Both the position numbers and the translations under genes were made by a program. A stretch of DNA of 7,531 bases, taken from CAYQAJ01 sp964415245 (GTDB lineage Bacteria > Planctomycetota > Planctomycetia > Pirellulales > Pirellulaceae). Shown here piece after piece: positions 1-6,627 of the stretch (position 1 is the stretch's first letter; the number at the start of each line of letters is the position of its first letter). Under the pieces are notes generated by a model. The model saw only the letters and a program-made list of their open reading frames with translations. It was not told the origin of the DNA and searched no databases. The stretch lies in the NCBI GenBank assembly GCA_964415245.1, contig CAYQAJ010000249.1:1-7531 (forward strand), written 5' to 3'.

Positions 1-1
1 C

Positions 2-3000
2 GACGAGGGGCTCGACTACATCAAGCTCGGCCAGCCATCGCCTACTCTCTCGGGCGGCGAGGCCCAGCGGATCAAACTCGCCCGCGAGTTGGTGAAGCGC
101 AGCACTGGCAAGACGTTGTACCTTTTGGACGAGCCGACCACCGGGCTGCACTTCGCCGATATCAAGATGCTGCTCAAGGTGCTGCACGACTTTGTCGACG
201 CAGGCAACACCGTGCTGGTCGTCGAACACAATCTCGACGTGGTGAAGACCGCCGACTGGATCATCGACCTGGGGCTCGAAGGGGGCGACGCGGGGGGGAA
301 CGTTGTCGCGGTGGGAACGCCCGAGCAGGTGGCGAAGGCGCCGGGGTCGTACACGGGGCGGGCGCTGGGGGAGGTTCTTTCTAAGGAGCGAGTTGGGGGA
401 TCGCGGGGTAGCGTTCCGGAGCGCAAAACTGCAAGCGTTGTACATTCCCGGACCGGCGAAACCACGTCTGTCGGTGCAAGTAATGGGAGGGAGCTCTCGC
501 AGATTACCGTGCGGGGGGCGCGGCAGCACAATCTGAAGGGGGTCGACCTCAATATCGAGCGCGATCGGATGACCGTGTTTTGCGGCCCCAGCGGCAGCGG
601 CAAAAGCTCGCTGGCGATGGATACGCTCTACGCCGAAGGACAGCGGCGGTACGTCGAGAGCCTGAGCGCGTACGCCCGGCAGTTCGTCAGCCAGATGCAG
701 AAGCCGCTGGTCGACCACATCGACGGCCTGTCGCCGGCCATCGCGCTGGAACAGAAAAACCTCGGCACCACGCCCCGTTCGACCGTTGGCACGGTGACCG
801 AGGTGTACGACTACCTGCGGATTCTCATGGCCCGGCTGGGCGTGCTGCACTGCCCCGATTGCGATGTTGCGGTCGGCACGCAAACCGCCGACGAAGTGGT
901 CGACAAAATCGCCGCCGAACCGGCCGGCACGCGGCTCTACATTCTGGCGCCGCTCGACGACGAAGCAATGCGCCAGGCTAGCAACCTGTGGGACGAGCTG
1001 CGCCGCGCCGGCTACGCGCGAGTCCGCCTCGACGGCGAGACGTACGATCTGGAAAACCCGCCGCAAATCGATCGGCGGCGCAAGCAGCGGCTCGAAGTGC
1101 TGGTCGACCGCGTCGTCATCCGGCCCGATGCCCGGTCGCGCCTGGCCGAGAGCGTCGAGAACGCGCTTTCGCTCGGTCGCGGCGTCGTTCACGTGGCCTA
1201 CCCCCGCGACGACTTGCCCGAGCCGCAGTGGAACGTGGTCGTGCACAGCCAGCACCTGGCTTGCTCGCGCTGTGGTCGAAGCTTCGAACCGCTCGCGCCG
1301 CATCACTTTTCGTTCAACGGCGCGCTCGGCTGGTGCCCCTCGTGTATGGGGCTGGGAATCCAGATGGGCGCCAATCCGGCGGCGCTCTTGCGCGACTCGA
1401 AACTCACGCTGGCCGAGGGGGCACTGCGGCTGTGGCCCGACCTGAATCGCCGCGCTTCGGCCCTTATGCTCGAAGCGCTGTGCGCGGGAACCGGCATCCC
1501 GGCCGACGTTCCGTTCGCCGACCTGAGCCCGCGGCAGCGACGGCTGGTTATGCACGGCACGGGCGAACAGTGGTTTGAAGTACGCGCCGCCCGGCGGAAG
1601 AAAGGGCCGCCGCTGTTCCGCTTTCAGTTCAAAGGGCTGTACCCGGCGCTGGAAGAGGCTTCGCGACTGTCGCCCGCGCTGCGGTCGCGGCTCGATCACT
1701 TGGTCGACGAAGTGGAATGCTCGACATGCAACGGCAGCCGCTTGCGCGACGACTCGGCGGCCGTGCGGTTCGCCGACCTGACGATCGACCAGTATTGCCG
1801 CCTCCCGCTGGGCCAGTTGCTCGACCAGGTGCGGTCGTGGAAACTCGCGGCTCGCGATCGACGCATCGCCGGTGAGTTGGTCCGCGAGATCGAGAGCCGC
1901 GTGCGATTCCTGAACGACATCGGCCTGGAATATCTGTCGTTGGGTCGCCCCGCTCCCACGCTCTCCGGGGGCGAAGCCCAGCGCATCCGCCTGGCCAGCC
2001 AATTGGGAAGTGGCCTGTGCGGCGTGCTGTACGTGCTCGACGAGCCGACTATCGGCCTGCACCCCCGCGACAACGGTCGGTTGCTCGAAGCGCTGCACCG
2101 GCTGCGCGACCTGGGCAACACGCTGGTCGTGGTCGAGCACGACCGCGAAGTGATTGCCGGCAGCGACTTCGTGTGCGACTTCGGCCCCGCGGCCGGCAAA
2201 TTGGGCGGGCAGGTCGTTGCCCAAGGCGCGCCAGCGACACTCGACTCCCAGCGCGATTCGATCACCGGCCCCTACTTGAGCGGCAAGAAGTCGATCGCCG
2301 TGCCGACAAACCGGCGACCGGTGGATGCGAGCTCCGACAATGGCGCAGCGACTCTCAGCTCCTCATCCACCGCCAAGACCAAAGCGACTGAATCCAAAGG
2401 ATCGAAGTCCAAAAGGATGAAGGGCGCATCGCGGGCATCCCAAGCCCCGTCAAAAGCGCGCCCCGCCGCTTCGGCCGAGTGGCTCGAAGTCCTCGGCGCC
2501 CGGCACAACAACCTCCGCGACGTGCACCTCCGCGTTCCGCTAGGCACGCTGACCGTCGTCACCGGCGTGAGCGGCAGTGGCAAAAGCTCGCTGGTCGACG
2601 ACGTGCTCTACAGCGCCCTGGCTCGCGCGCTGCACCGTGCGGCCATCGTGCCCGGGGCGCACGATGAAGTGCGCGGACTGGAACACGTGAACAAAGTGAT
2701 TCGCGTCGATCAGCAGGCGCTGGGCAACTCCCCCACCTCGAACCCGGCCACGTACACCGGGGCGTTCGACCTGGTGCGCACGCTGTTCGCGCAATTGCCC
2801 GAGTCGAAGCTGCGCGGCTACACGGCGCGGCGGTTCAGCTTCAACGTGCCCGGCGGGCGGTGCGAGCAATGCGAAGGCAACGGTCAGCGGCGGATCGAAA
2901 TGCACTTTATGCCCGTCGTGTGGGTCGAGTGCGACACGTGGCGCGGTTGCCGCTACAACCCCGAAACGCTCAAGGTCACGTTTCACGGCCACTCGATCAG

Positions 3001-4651
3001 CGACGTGCTCGACATGACGTGCGGCGACGCGCTGCGGCTGTTCGAGAACATTCCCAAGGTCCGCCGCATCCTGGCCACGCTGTGCGACGTGGGGCTCGAC
3101 TACGTGCGGCTCGGCCAGCCCGCCCCCACGCTTTCGGGCGGCGAGGCGCAGCGCGTGAAGCTCGCGGCCGAGCTGGCCCGCCCCGACACCGGCCGCACGC
3201 TGTATCTGTTGGATGAGCCGACCACGGGCCTGCACTTCAGCGATCTGGCGCGGCTGTTGGAAGTGCTGCACCGGCTGGTCGATCTCGGCAACACGGTCGT
3301 GGTGATCGAACATAACCTCGACGTGATCAAGTCGGCCGATTGGATTATCGACATGGGCCCCGGGGCGGGGAGCGGCGGCGGGCGCATCGTCGCGGCCGGC
3401 ACGCCGGAGCAGGTTGTCGAATATGCGCGCGTCGCGCGAACAAATGACGTGTCCAAAAACCGTCCGCGGAAAAGGGGGCAGGCACATTTTGCTCCGCGGA
3501 CTGCGCAAAATGAGCCAGTCCCCGACGGTTTTCGGACACGCGCCAAATCCAAAGGCCCCCTGCCGCGCAGCTTTACCGGCGAAGCGCTCGAACCCGTGCT
3601 CGCAGCCGGTCCGCATGCCGAGCGAAATGCGCATGACCCCGCCGCTCACATGGTCGAGCGAACCGGCGATTTGGACATCCACGACGTGGGACGGGGCACT
3701 AAAATGCCCTGGGAGGTCGACGGCCGCGGCTGGCATACTCGCGACCGCGTTGATCGCAAGGGGCAGCCCTGCCGCTGGGACGGCGAGATTCTGGCTAGCA
3801 CGATCGACCGCATCCACGAGCTGGGCCCCTTCAGCGATACGGACTGGAACGCCCGCAGCGTGGTCGAAGTTGCCGCCGAGCGCAAGAGCGATGGCTGGTT
3901 CCTGCACGCCATCACCGGCGAAACTTGGATCTTGAAGCTCAAGTTCCGCGTGCCGCGCAGCACGTTCAGCGCCGAAGAGCTCGATCGCCGCCTGGGTCTC
4001 AAAACGCTCAACGAAATGCCCGAGTTGCCCGTGTACGGCAACGAGCCGCGCGTCGTGTGCCGTAGCGCCGGAGTCAGGCAACAGGAGGTGCAGATCAACG
4101 TACACAGCCTGGTCGAGATCGACACGCCCGCGTATTGGGAGTTCGTCGAGCAGGCGGTGGCCGCATTCCGCAAGCGCGAGAGCCGCATCGCCAGCAAGCC
4201 CGACGACTATCTCCCCTGGAAGAAGCTGGGGCAGAAGTGGCACCTCATGCGCAAGGGCTTTCCGCTGGGGAAGCGCGTGCTGTGGGAGCCGCCGGTGTTG
4301 GAAGAGTTGCTCGCGCTGGTCGAGGCGGCATCGCCCGGCGGGCAATTCCTGTGGAACAACCAGCAGGTGGTGCATCGCATGGTGCCCGCGCAGCGCGAAC
4401 CCTGGGCCAGTGTGTACACCAAACGCCCGGCGTCGGTGTTGTTGCGGCTGATCGGTCCGCGGGGATGCGTGGCGCTGGGCCGCGTGAAGGACCTGGGGCG
4501 TGACCGCGAACTGGAAGGAAACGTGAAGGGGCACGACGTGCTCAAACTGAAATTCCGCACGCTCGCCGATCTGCGCAAAGGCGATCTGGCGGCACTGCTG
4601 GCCGAGCACTTGGCGGCAATCGGCGCCGCGGCCGAGCAACCGACGCGATGA
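2..4651 (+). CDS. uvrA: Tandem (double-length) excinuclease ABC subunit UvrA, 5'-truncated by window edge
   Basis: UvrA is the ATP-dependent damage-recognition subunit of the UvrABC nucleotide excision repair complex; it acts on DNA and loads UvrB. The frame is open from base 2, so the true start is outside the window. Seen in order: end of a first unit, with ABC signature LSGGEAQR (47-70), Walker B LLDEP (122-136) and a TGRAL tail; a linker (about 385-500); a second unit with Walker A GPSGSGKSS (584-610), CxxC pairs of the first zinc module (CSRC, CPSC), signature (1961-1984) and Walker B VLDEP (2033-2047); a Ser/Lys-rich linker (about 2290-2475); Walker A GVSGSGKSS (2564-2590), signature (3131-3154) and Walker B LLDEP (3206-3220). 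A C-terminal extension of about 350 residues follows. Ordinary UvrA is about 940-1,000 residues; double-length UvrA is, to my knowledge, typical of planctomycetes. Oddities: a repeat inserted in frame at 3448-3540 and an altered zinc module at 2930-2950. No frameshift seen. Confidence 0.96.
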   Translation, partial: DEGLDYIKLGQPSPTLSGGEAQRIKLARELVKRSTGKTLYLLDEPTTGLHFADIKMLLKVLHDFVDAGNTVLVVEHNLDVVKTADWIIDLGLEGGDAGGNVVAVGTPEQVAKAPGSYTGRALGEVLSKERVGGSRGSVPERKTASVVHSRTGETTSVGASNGRELSQITVRGARQHNLKGVDLNIERDRMTVFCGPSGSGKSSLAMDTLYAEGQRRYVESLSAYARQFVSQMQKPLVDHIDGLSPAIALEQKNLGTTPRSTVGTVTEVYDYLRILMARLGVLHCPDCDVAVGTQTADEVVDKIAAEPAGTRLYILAPLDDEAMRQASNLWDELRRAGYARVRLDGETYDLENPPQIDRRRKQRLEVLVDRVVIRPDARSRLAESVENALSLGRGVVHVAYPRDDLPEPQWNVVVHSQHLACSRCGRSFEPLAPHHFSFNGALGWCPSCMGLGIQMGANPAALLRDSKLTLAEGALRLWPDLNRRASALMLEALCAGTGIPADVPFADLSPRQRRLVMHGTGEQWFEVRAARRKKGPPLFRFQFKGLYPALEEASRLSPALRSRLDHLVDEVECSTCNGSRLRDDSAAVRFADLTIDQYCRLPLGQLLDQVRSWKLAARDRRIAGELVREIESRVRFLNDIGLEYLSLGRPAPTLSGGEAQRIRLASQLGSGLCGVLYVLDEPTIGLHPRDNGRLLEALHRLRDLGNTLVVVEHDREVIAGSDFVCDFGPAAGKLGGQVVAQGAPATLDSQRDSITGPYLSGKKSIAVPTNRRPVDASSDNGAATLSSSSTAKTKATESKGSKSKRMKGASRASQAPSKARPAASAEWLEVLGARHNNLRDVHLRVPLGTLTVVTGVSGSGKSSLVDDVLYSALARALHRAAIVPGAHDEVRGLEHVNKVIRVDQQALGNSPTSNPATYTGAFDLVRTLFAQLPESKLRGYTARRFSFNVPGGRCEQCEGNGQRRIEMHFMPVVWVECDTWRGCRYNPETLKVTFHGHSISDVLDMTCGDALRLFENIPKVRRILATLCDVGLDYVRLGQPAPTLSGGEAQRVKLAAELARPDTGRTLYLLDEPTTGLHFSDLARLLEVLHRLVDLGNTVVVIEHNLDVIKSADWIIDMGPGAGSGGGRIVAAGTPEQVVEYARVARTNDVSKNRPRKRGQAHFAPRTAQNEPVPDGFRTRAKSKGPLPRSFTGEALEPVLAAGPHAERNAHDPAAHMVERTGDLDIHDVGRGTKMPWEVDGRGWHTRDRVDRKGQPCRWDGEILASTIDRIHELGPFSDTDWNARSVVEVAAERKSDGWFLHAITGETWILKLKFRVPRSTFSAEELDRRLGLKTLNEMPELPVYGNEPRVVCRSAGVRQQEVQINVHSLVEIDTPAYWEFVEQAVAAFRKRESRIASKPDDYLPWKKLGQKWHLMRKGFPLGKRVLWEPPVLEELLALVEAASPGGQFLWNNQQVVHRMVPAQREPWASVYTKRPASVLLRLIGPRGCVALGRVKDLGRDRELEGNVKGHDVLKLKFRTLADLRKGDLAALLAEHLAAIGAAAEQPTR
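3448..3540 (+). repeat. 93-bp imperfect palindromic repeat inserted in frame in uvrA (copy 1)
   Basis: The outer arms at 3448-3464 and 3524-3540 are 17 bp each and complementary at 16 positions. Nested arms at 3474-3491 and 3506-3523 are 18 bp and complementary at 15 positions, around a 14-base loop containing CCGCGG. The left side has 9 extra bases between outer and inner arms, so the hairpin would be asymmetric. The length is exactly 31 codons with no stop in the uvrA frame; it encodes roughly VSKNRPRKRGQ through VPDGFRTR, unlike any UvrA sequence. The pentamer CAAAT occurs just outside both ends (3441-3445 and 3544-3548), a possible but weak target duplication. A second, inverted, partial copy lies at the right edge of the window, so this is a dispersed element of REP/MITE type rather than a chance hairpin. 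Confidence 0.85.
3602..4648 (+). other. C-terminal extension of the tandem UvrA, containing two related halves
   Basis: Normal UvrA ends at about the SFTGEAL motif (3569-3589). Here the same frame continues for about 349 residues with no stop. I do not recognise the extension as a named domain. It contains two stretches that align without gaps over 81 residues (3707-3949 and 4214-4456): both show PW-x3-G-x2-WH-x8-G-x4-W-x4-L, then P, then WN-x3-VV, then W. The string LKLKFR occurs in both (3932-3949 and 4541-4558); in the second half it lies about 34 residues further on, which suggests an inserted segment there. The composition is soluble with no membrane segment. Aromatic and basic residues (WKKLGQKWH, for example) would suit nucleic acid or partner binding, but that is a guess. 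The same architecture could also represent a once separate protein fused to UvrA. Confidence 0.7.
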
Positions 4652-4657
4652 ACGGCT

Positions 4658-4706
4658 GTTGTCCGTTGTTAGTTGTCAGTTGTCGGTCGTCAGTTGTCGG
4701 TTGCAA
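4658..4706 (+). repeat. Degenerate 7-bp tandem array, consensus GTTGTCN
   Basis: Seven consecutive 7-bp units read GTTGTCC, GTTGTTA, GTTGTCA, GTTGTCG, GTCGTCA, GTTGTCG and GTTGCAA. The period is kept exactly although the bases drift. The array begins 7 bases after the uvrA stop codon. Confidence 0.85.
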
Positions 4707-4720
4707 CTTGGTCACCGAAC

Positions 4721-4756
4721 GTCCATTTTGTCCATACCGTCCATCTAGTCCATGCT
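4721..4756 (+). repeat. 9-bp tandem array GTCCATNNN
   Basis: Four perfect GTCCAT hexamers are each followed by a variable triplet (TTT, ACC, CTA, GCT). The fixed 9-bp step and fully variable third triplet distinguish this from the 7-bp arrays on either side. Confidence 0.85.
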
Positions 4757-4767
4757 CCGCTGTCCGA

Positions 4768-4802
4768 ACTAATAACTGAACGCTGAAAACTGAAAACTAT
4801 CG
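4768..4802 (+). repeat. Degenerate 7-bp tandem array, consensus ACTGAAA
   Basis: Units in 7-bp steps read ACTAATA, ACTGAAC, GCTGAAA, ACTGAAA and ACTATCG; the three central units are closest to the consensus. Together with the two preceding arrays it occupies most of the 196-bp gap between uvrA and the next gene. I see no convincing promoter or rho-independent terminator in this gap. Confidence 0.7.
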
Positions 4803-4847
4803 CCGCCACATGCGCGGTCTTTGAACAAGCGCGGAATCCGCCAATCC

Positions 4848-5504
4848 ATGAGCGAACTACTCATCCCCTCGACGTTTCTGTTTCGCTTCTCGGTGGCGTG
4901 TCTGCCGCTGCCGGGTTCGTGGAGCGACGAATCACCCCAGCTCGACGAATCGCATCGGCTCCCCAGCTTTGGCGAGCTCGAAGGGCGGCCCGTGTTCGCC
5001 GATTTGCGGGCCGCTTGGTGCCGCGAGGGAATGGTGTTCACATTGCGCGTCGCCGGCAAGCGGCAGCCGGCGTGGTGCCGCGAAACTCGCGCCGAGGAGA
5101 GCGACGGGCTGCACCTGTGGATCGACACCCGCGACACGCACAGCATCCATCGCGCCGGTCGGTTTTGCCACCGAATGGCGTTTCTGCCCGCCGGATCGGG
5201 GAGGGGGTTCGATCGGCCGACCGCCGCGCACGTGGCAATTCATCGGGCCCGGGAGAACCCCAAGCCGTGCCCGAACGCTTCGCTTTCGGTGCACGGGGAG
5301 GTGAGCGCCGGCGGATACGAGTTCGTGGCTCGCATCGCCACGTCGGCGCTCACCGGCTACAACCCGGCCGAGCACAACCGCCTAGGATTCACCTACGCGG
5401 TGATCGATCGCGAATTGGGCTGGCAGACGTTCAGCGTGGGGCCGGAGTTGCCCTTCATGGAAGACCCCAGTTTGTGGGGGACGCTGGAGCTGGTGGCGCC
5501 GTGA
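4848..5504 (+). CDS. CBM9/DOMON-like domain protein (planctomycete-type hypothetical)
   Basis: A 218-residue protein that appears to be a single beta-rich domain. The stretch DGLHLWIDTRDT at residues 86-97 followed by RAGRFCHRMAFLP, and the closing GFTYAVIDRELGWQTFSVG, resemble carbohydrate-binding module family 9 / DOMON-like folds; this is pattern recognition, not a search result. No enzyme motif is visible. The N-terminus (MSELLIPSTFLFRFSV) has no basic n-region followed by a hydrophobic core, so I do not call a signal peptide. I chose the ATG at 4848 rather than the in-frame TTG at 4821 because the sequence from MSELLIPS onward looks like the natural domain start; the Shine-Dalgarno support is weak for both. 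It follows uvrA on the same strand after a 196-bp repeat-filled gap, so co-transcription is uncertain. The ligand and role are unknown. Confidence 0.75.
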   Translation: MSELLIPSTFLFRFSVACLPLPGSWSDESPQLDESHRLPSFGELEGRPVFADLRAAWCREGMVFTLRVAGKRQPAWCRETRAEESDGLHLWIDTRDTHSIHRAGRFCHRMAFLPAGSGRGFDRPTAAHVAIHRARENPKPCPNASLSVHGEVSAGGYEFVARIATSALTGYNPAEHNRLGFTYAVIDRELGWQTFSVGPELPFMEDPSLWGTLELVAP

Positions 5505-5512
5505 CCGGCGAA

Positions 5513-5540
5513 GCACCAATAACCAAGCACCAATGACCAA
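5513..5540 (+). repeat. Degenerate 7-bp tandem array, consensus NNACCAA
   Basis: Four 7-bp units read GCACCAA, TAACCAA, GCACCAA and TGACCAA. The array starts 9 bases after the stop of the CBM9-like gene, inside the convergent gap. Confidence 0.8.
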
Positions 5541-5555
5541 TGAATCTCACGTCCT

Positions 5556-5587
5556 GACGCGGCGACGCGGCGACGCGGCGACGCGGG
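5556..5587 (+). repeat. 8-bp tandem array, GACGCGGC x4
   Basis: Three identical GACGCGGC units are followed by GACGCGGG. It lies in the 104-bp gap between the two convergent genes, next to the 7-bp array. I see no clear rho-independent terminator in this gap; a small palindrome, GCGCTCAGCGC, overlaps the stop of the minus-strand gene at 5605-5615. Confidence 0.85.
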
Positions 5588-5608
5588 GATTCTCGAACAG
5601 TGATGCGC

Positions 5609-6400
5609 TCAGCGCGGCGACGGAGCGCGAAACGGCAAGCCGGGTGGATCGTGGATCGGCGCTACTGCGTCTTGGATTACGCAGCATAGGTCGGGTTTGC
5701 CGTGCCATTGGTGGTCGATGCCGCGCATCAACAGTGCGGAGTCGAGGTCGATCGAGCCGCGGGGGAATAGTCTCTCGTCGTCGAAGAAGCTGGATCGCGC
5801 TTCTTCGACCTCGAGCGCCTCAGCCTCCCAGTTCCGACAGCGCAGCTCCATTCCTTGAAACCGCGCGGGATTGCCGGTCGCCGAGTAGCCCAATGAGCCG
5901 GCCTCGAAGAATCGCGACGCCTCGTCCACCGACGCGAACACCGATGACGCCGGCAATCGGTCGGCGCGTTGGCCGCGCACCGACATGCTGGTCACGCCGT
6001 CGTCACTCAACAGCGCGACGCAGAATTGCTCGGCCGTCTCCTCGACCGTGAATCGGGCGTGGTGGTGGATGCCCGGGAAGATTCGCCCGCCGGCCAACGC
6101 GTTGAGCCGGGAATCGGTGTCGCGTCGTCGGATGTAAACCCCATCGCGCACACTTCCCTGATCGTCCCACTCGACGGCCGCGCGATGGGCCGCGTTCTCG
6201 CTGTGGATGCCGAGCCACGAAGGGGCGAAAACCGGCCGCATGTTGCGCAACCGGATCAGACAGATGCCCGCCACGCCGTAGCCATGAACCAGCTTGGGGC
6301 GAAACGGTAGCGGCAGGTGCCTTGCCAAAACCTCGGGATCGACGCGGTAGTTGACCAGAATCCGGCGATCGATGACGCCGCGAATCACGGGAATCTTCAT
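5609..6400 (-). CDS. DUF2071 family protein (acetoacetate decarboxylase-like fold)
   Basis: A 263-residue soluble protein. Conserved-looking blocks are GVIDRRILVNYRVDP (residues 8-22, with PFRPKLV soon after), SENAAHRAAVEWDD (67-80), YIRRRDTDSRLNALAGGR (89-106), HHHARF (112-117) and SLGYSA (169-174); these match my memory of the DUF2071/YqjF group, which has an acetoacetate decarboxylase-like fold and no established reaction. I chose the ATG at 6398-6400 because GGAG lies 7 bases upstream of it and the protein then begins MKIPVIRGVIDRRIL; an in-frame ATG at 6451 would add 17 unconserved residues. The last residues (about 251-260, DPPGLPFRAP) are encoded by a 28-bp sequence repeated exactly upstream of the gene, so the natural C-terminus may have been replaced. 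It lies downstream of the CPBP gene on the same strand across a 227-bp gap, so separate transcription is likely. Confidence 0.88.
   Translation of the reverse strand: MKIPVIRGVIDRRILVNYRVDPEVLARHLPLPFRPKLVHGYGVAGICLIRLRNMRPVFAPSWLGIHSENAAHRAAVEWDDQGSVRDGVYIRRRDTDSRLNALAGGRIFPGIHHHARFTVEETAEQFCVALLSDDGVTSMSVRGQRADRLPASSVFASVDEASRFFEAGSLGYSATGNPARFQGMELRCRNWEAEALEVEEARSSFFDDERLFPRGSIDLDSALLMRGIDHQWHGKPDLCCVIQDAVAPIHDPPGLPFRAPSPR
5621..5648 (+). repeat. 28-bp exact direct repeat, copy A (within the DUF2071 3' end)
   Basis: This 28-bp sequence, beginning CGGAGCGCGAAACGG, is identical to 6484-6511, and identity stops at both ends. Here it lies inside the DUF2071 coding sequence and on the minus strand encodes residues near PPGLPFRAP just before the stop. 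Confidence 0.9.
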
Positions 6401-6407
6401 GGGATGT

Positions 6408-6414
6408 CTCCGCC
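6408..6414 (-). promoter_or_regulatory. Ribosome binding site of the DUF2071 gene
   Basis: On the minus strand GGCGGAG ends 7 bases before the ATG at 6400. This is the clearest Shine-Dalgarno-like site in the window and it decides between this start and the upstream ATG at 6451. Confidence 0.6.
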
Positions 6415-6483
6415 GTGGAGCCGTTCCTATCGAACCCGCCTGAACCCACATGCCTATAGCCGCAAGCCGGCGGGCGGGTTAAC

Positions 6484-6511
6484 CGGAGCGCGAAACGGCA
6501 AGCCGGGTGGA
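6484..6511 (+). repeat. 28-bp exact direct repeat, copy B (intergenic)
   Basis: This copy is identical to 5621-5648 and in the same orientation. It lies in the 227-bp gap between the DUF2071 start and the CPBP stop. Just before it are the palindrome GGTTAACC (6477-6484) and an extra GCAAGCCGG (6462-6470) that also occurs inside the repeat (6498-6506), so the gap probably holds a longer element of which copy A is a fragment. Confidence 0.9.
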
Positions 6512-6627
6512 CGCTTGAGCGAAAAGCGCCGCGTCGTGAGTGTCGCCGCAGGAATCGCGTACGTGAGTGGGGTAGTTGGTCGTGGGTATGATCGTCGTCG
6601 ATGCAATACGTGCCGGCGGATCCCAGG

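Noticed and set aside
2291..2479. Ser/Lys/Ala-rich stretch between the two ATPase domains of the second UvrA unit, considered as another inserted repeat
   Set aside because: It shows no palindrome and no match to the other repeats; it is best read as an ordinary flexible linker at the natural junction of the two halves of UvrA.
2540..4639. A 699-codon open frame on the minus strand opposite uvrA
   Set aside because: It is the antisense of strongly conserved UvrA coding sequence; in GC-rich DNA such long antisense frames are common, and its translation shows no recognisable domain.
4658..4802. Possible CRISPR array from the clustered repeats
   Set aside because: The units are 7-9 bp, directly adjacent, with no 20-40 bp spacers and no cas gene nearby.
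4821..4847. TTG start extending the CBM9-like protein by nine residues
   Set aside because: The added residues look unlike a domain start, and the ATG at 4848 begins the natural-looking sequence; neither start has a strong ribosome binding site.
6401..6451. Upstream ATG giving a 280-residue DUF2071 protein
   Set aside because: The extra 17 residues look random, and the ATG at 6400 has a well-placed GGAG.
6541..6600. A faint 7-bp pattern on the minus strand (ATACCCA, CGACCAA, CTACCCC)
   Set aside because: Only three loosely similar units; too weak to call an array, although it resembles the NNACCAA units at 5513-5540.
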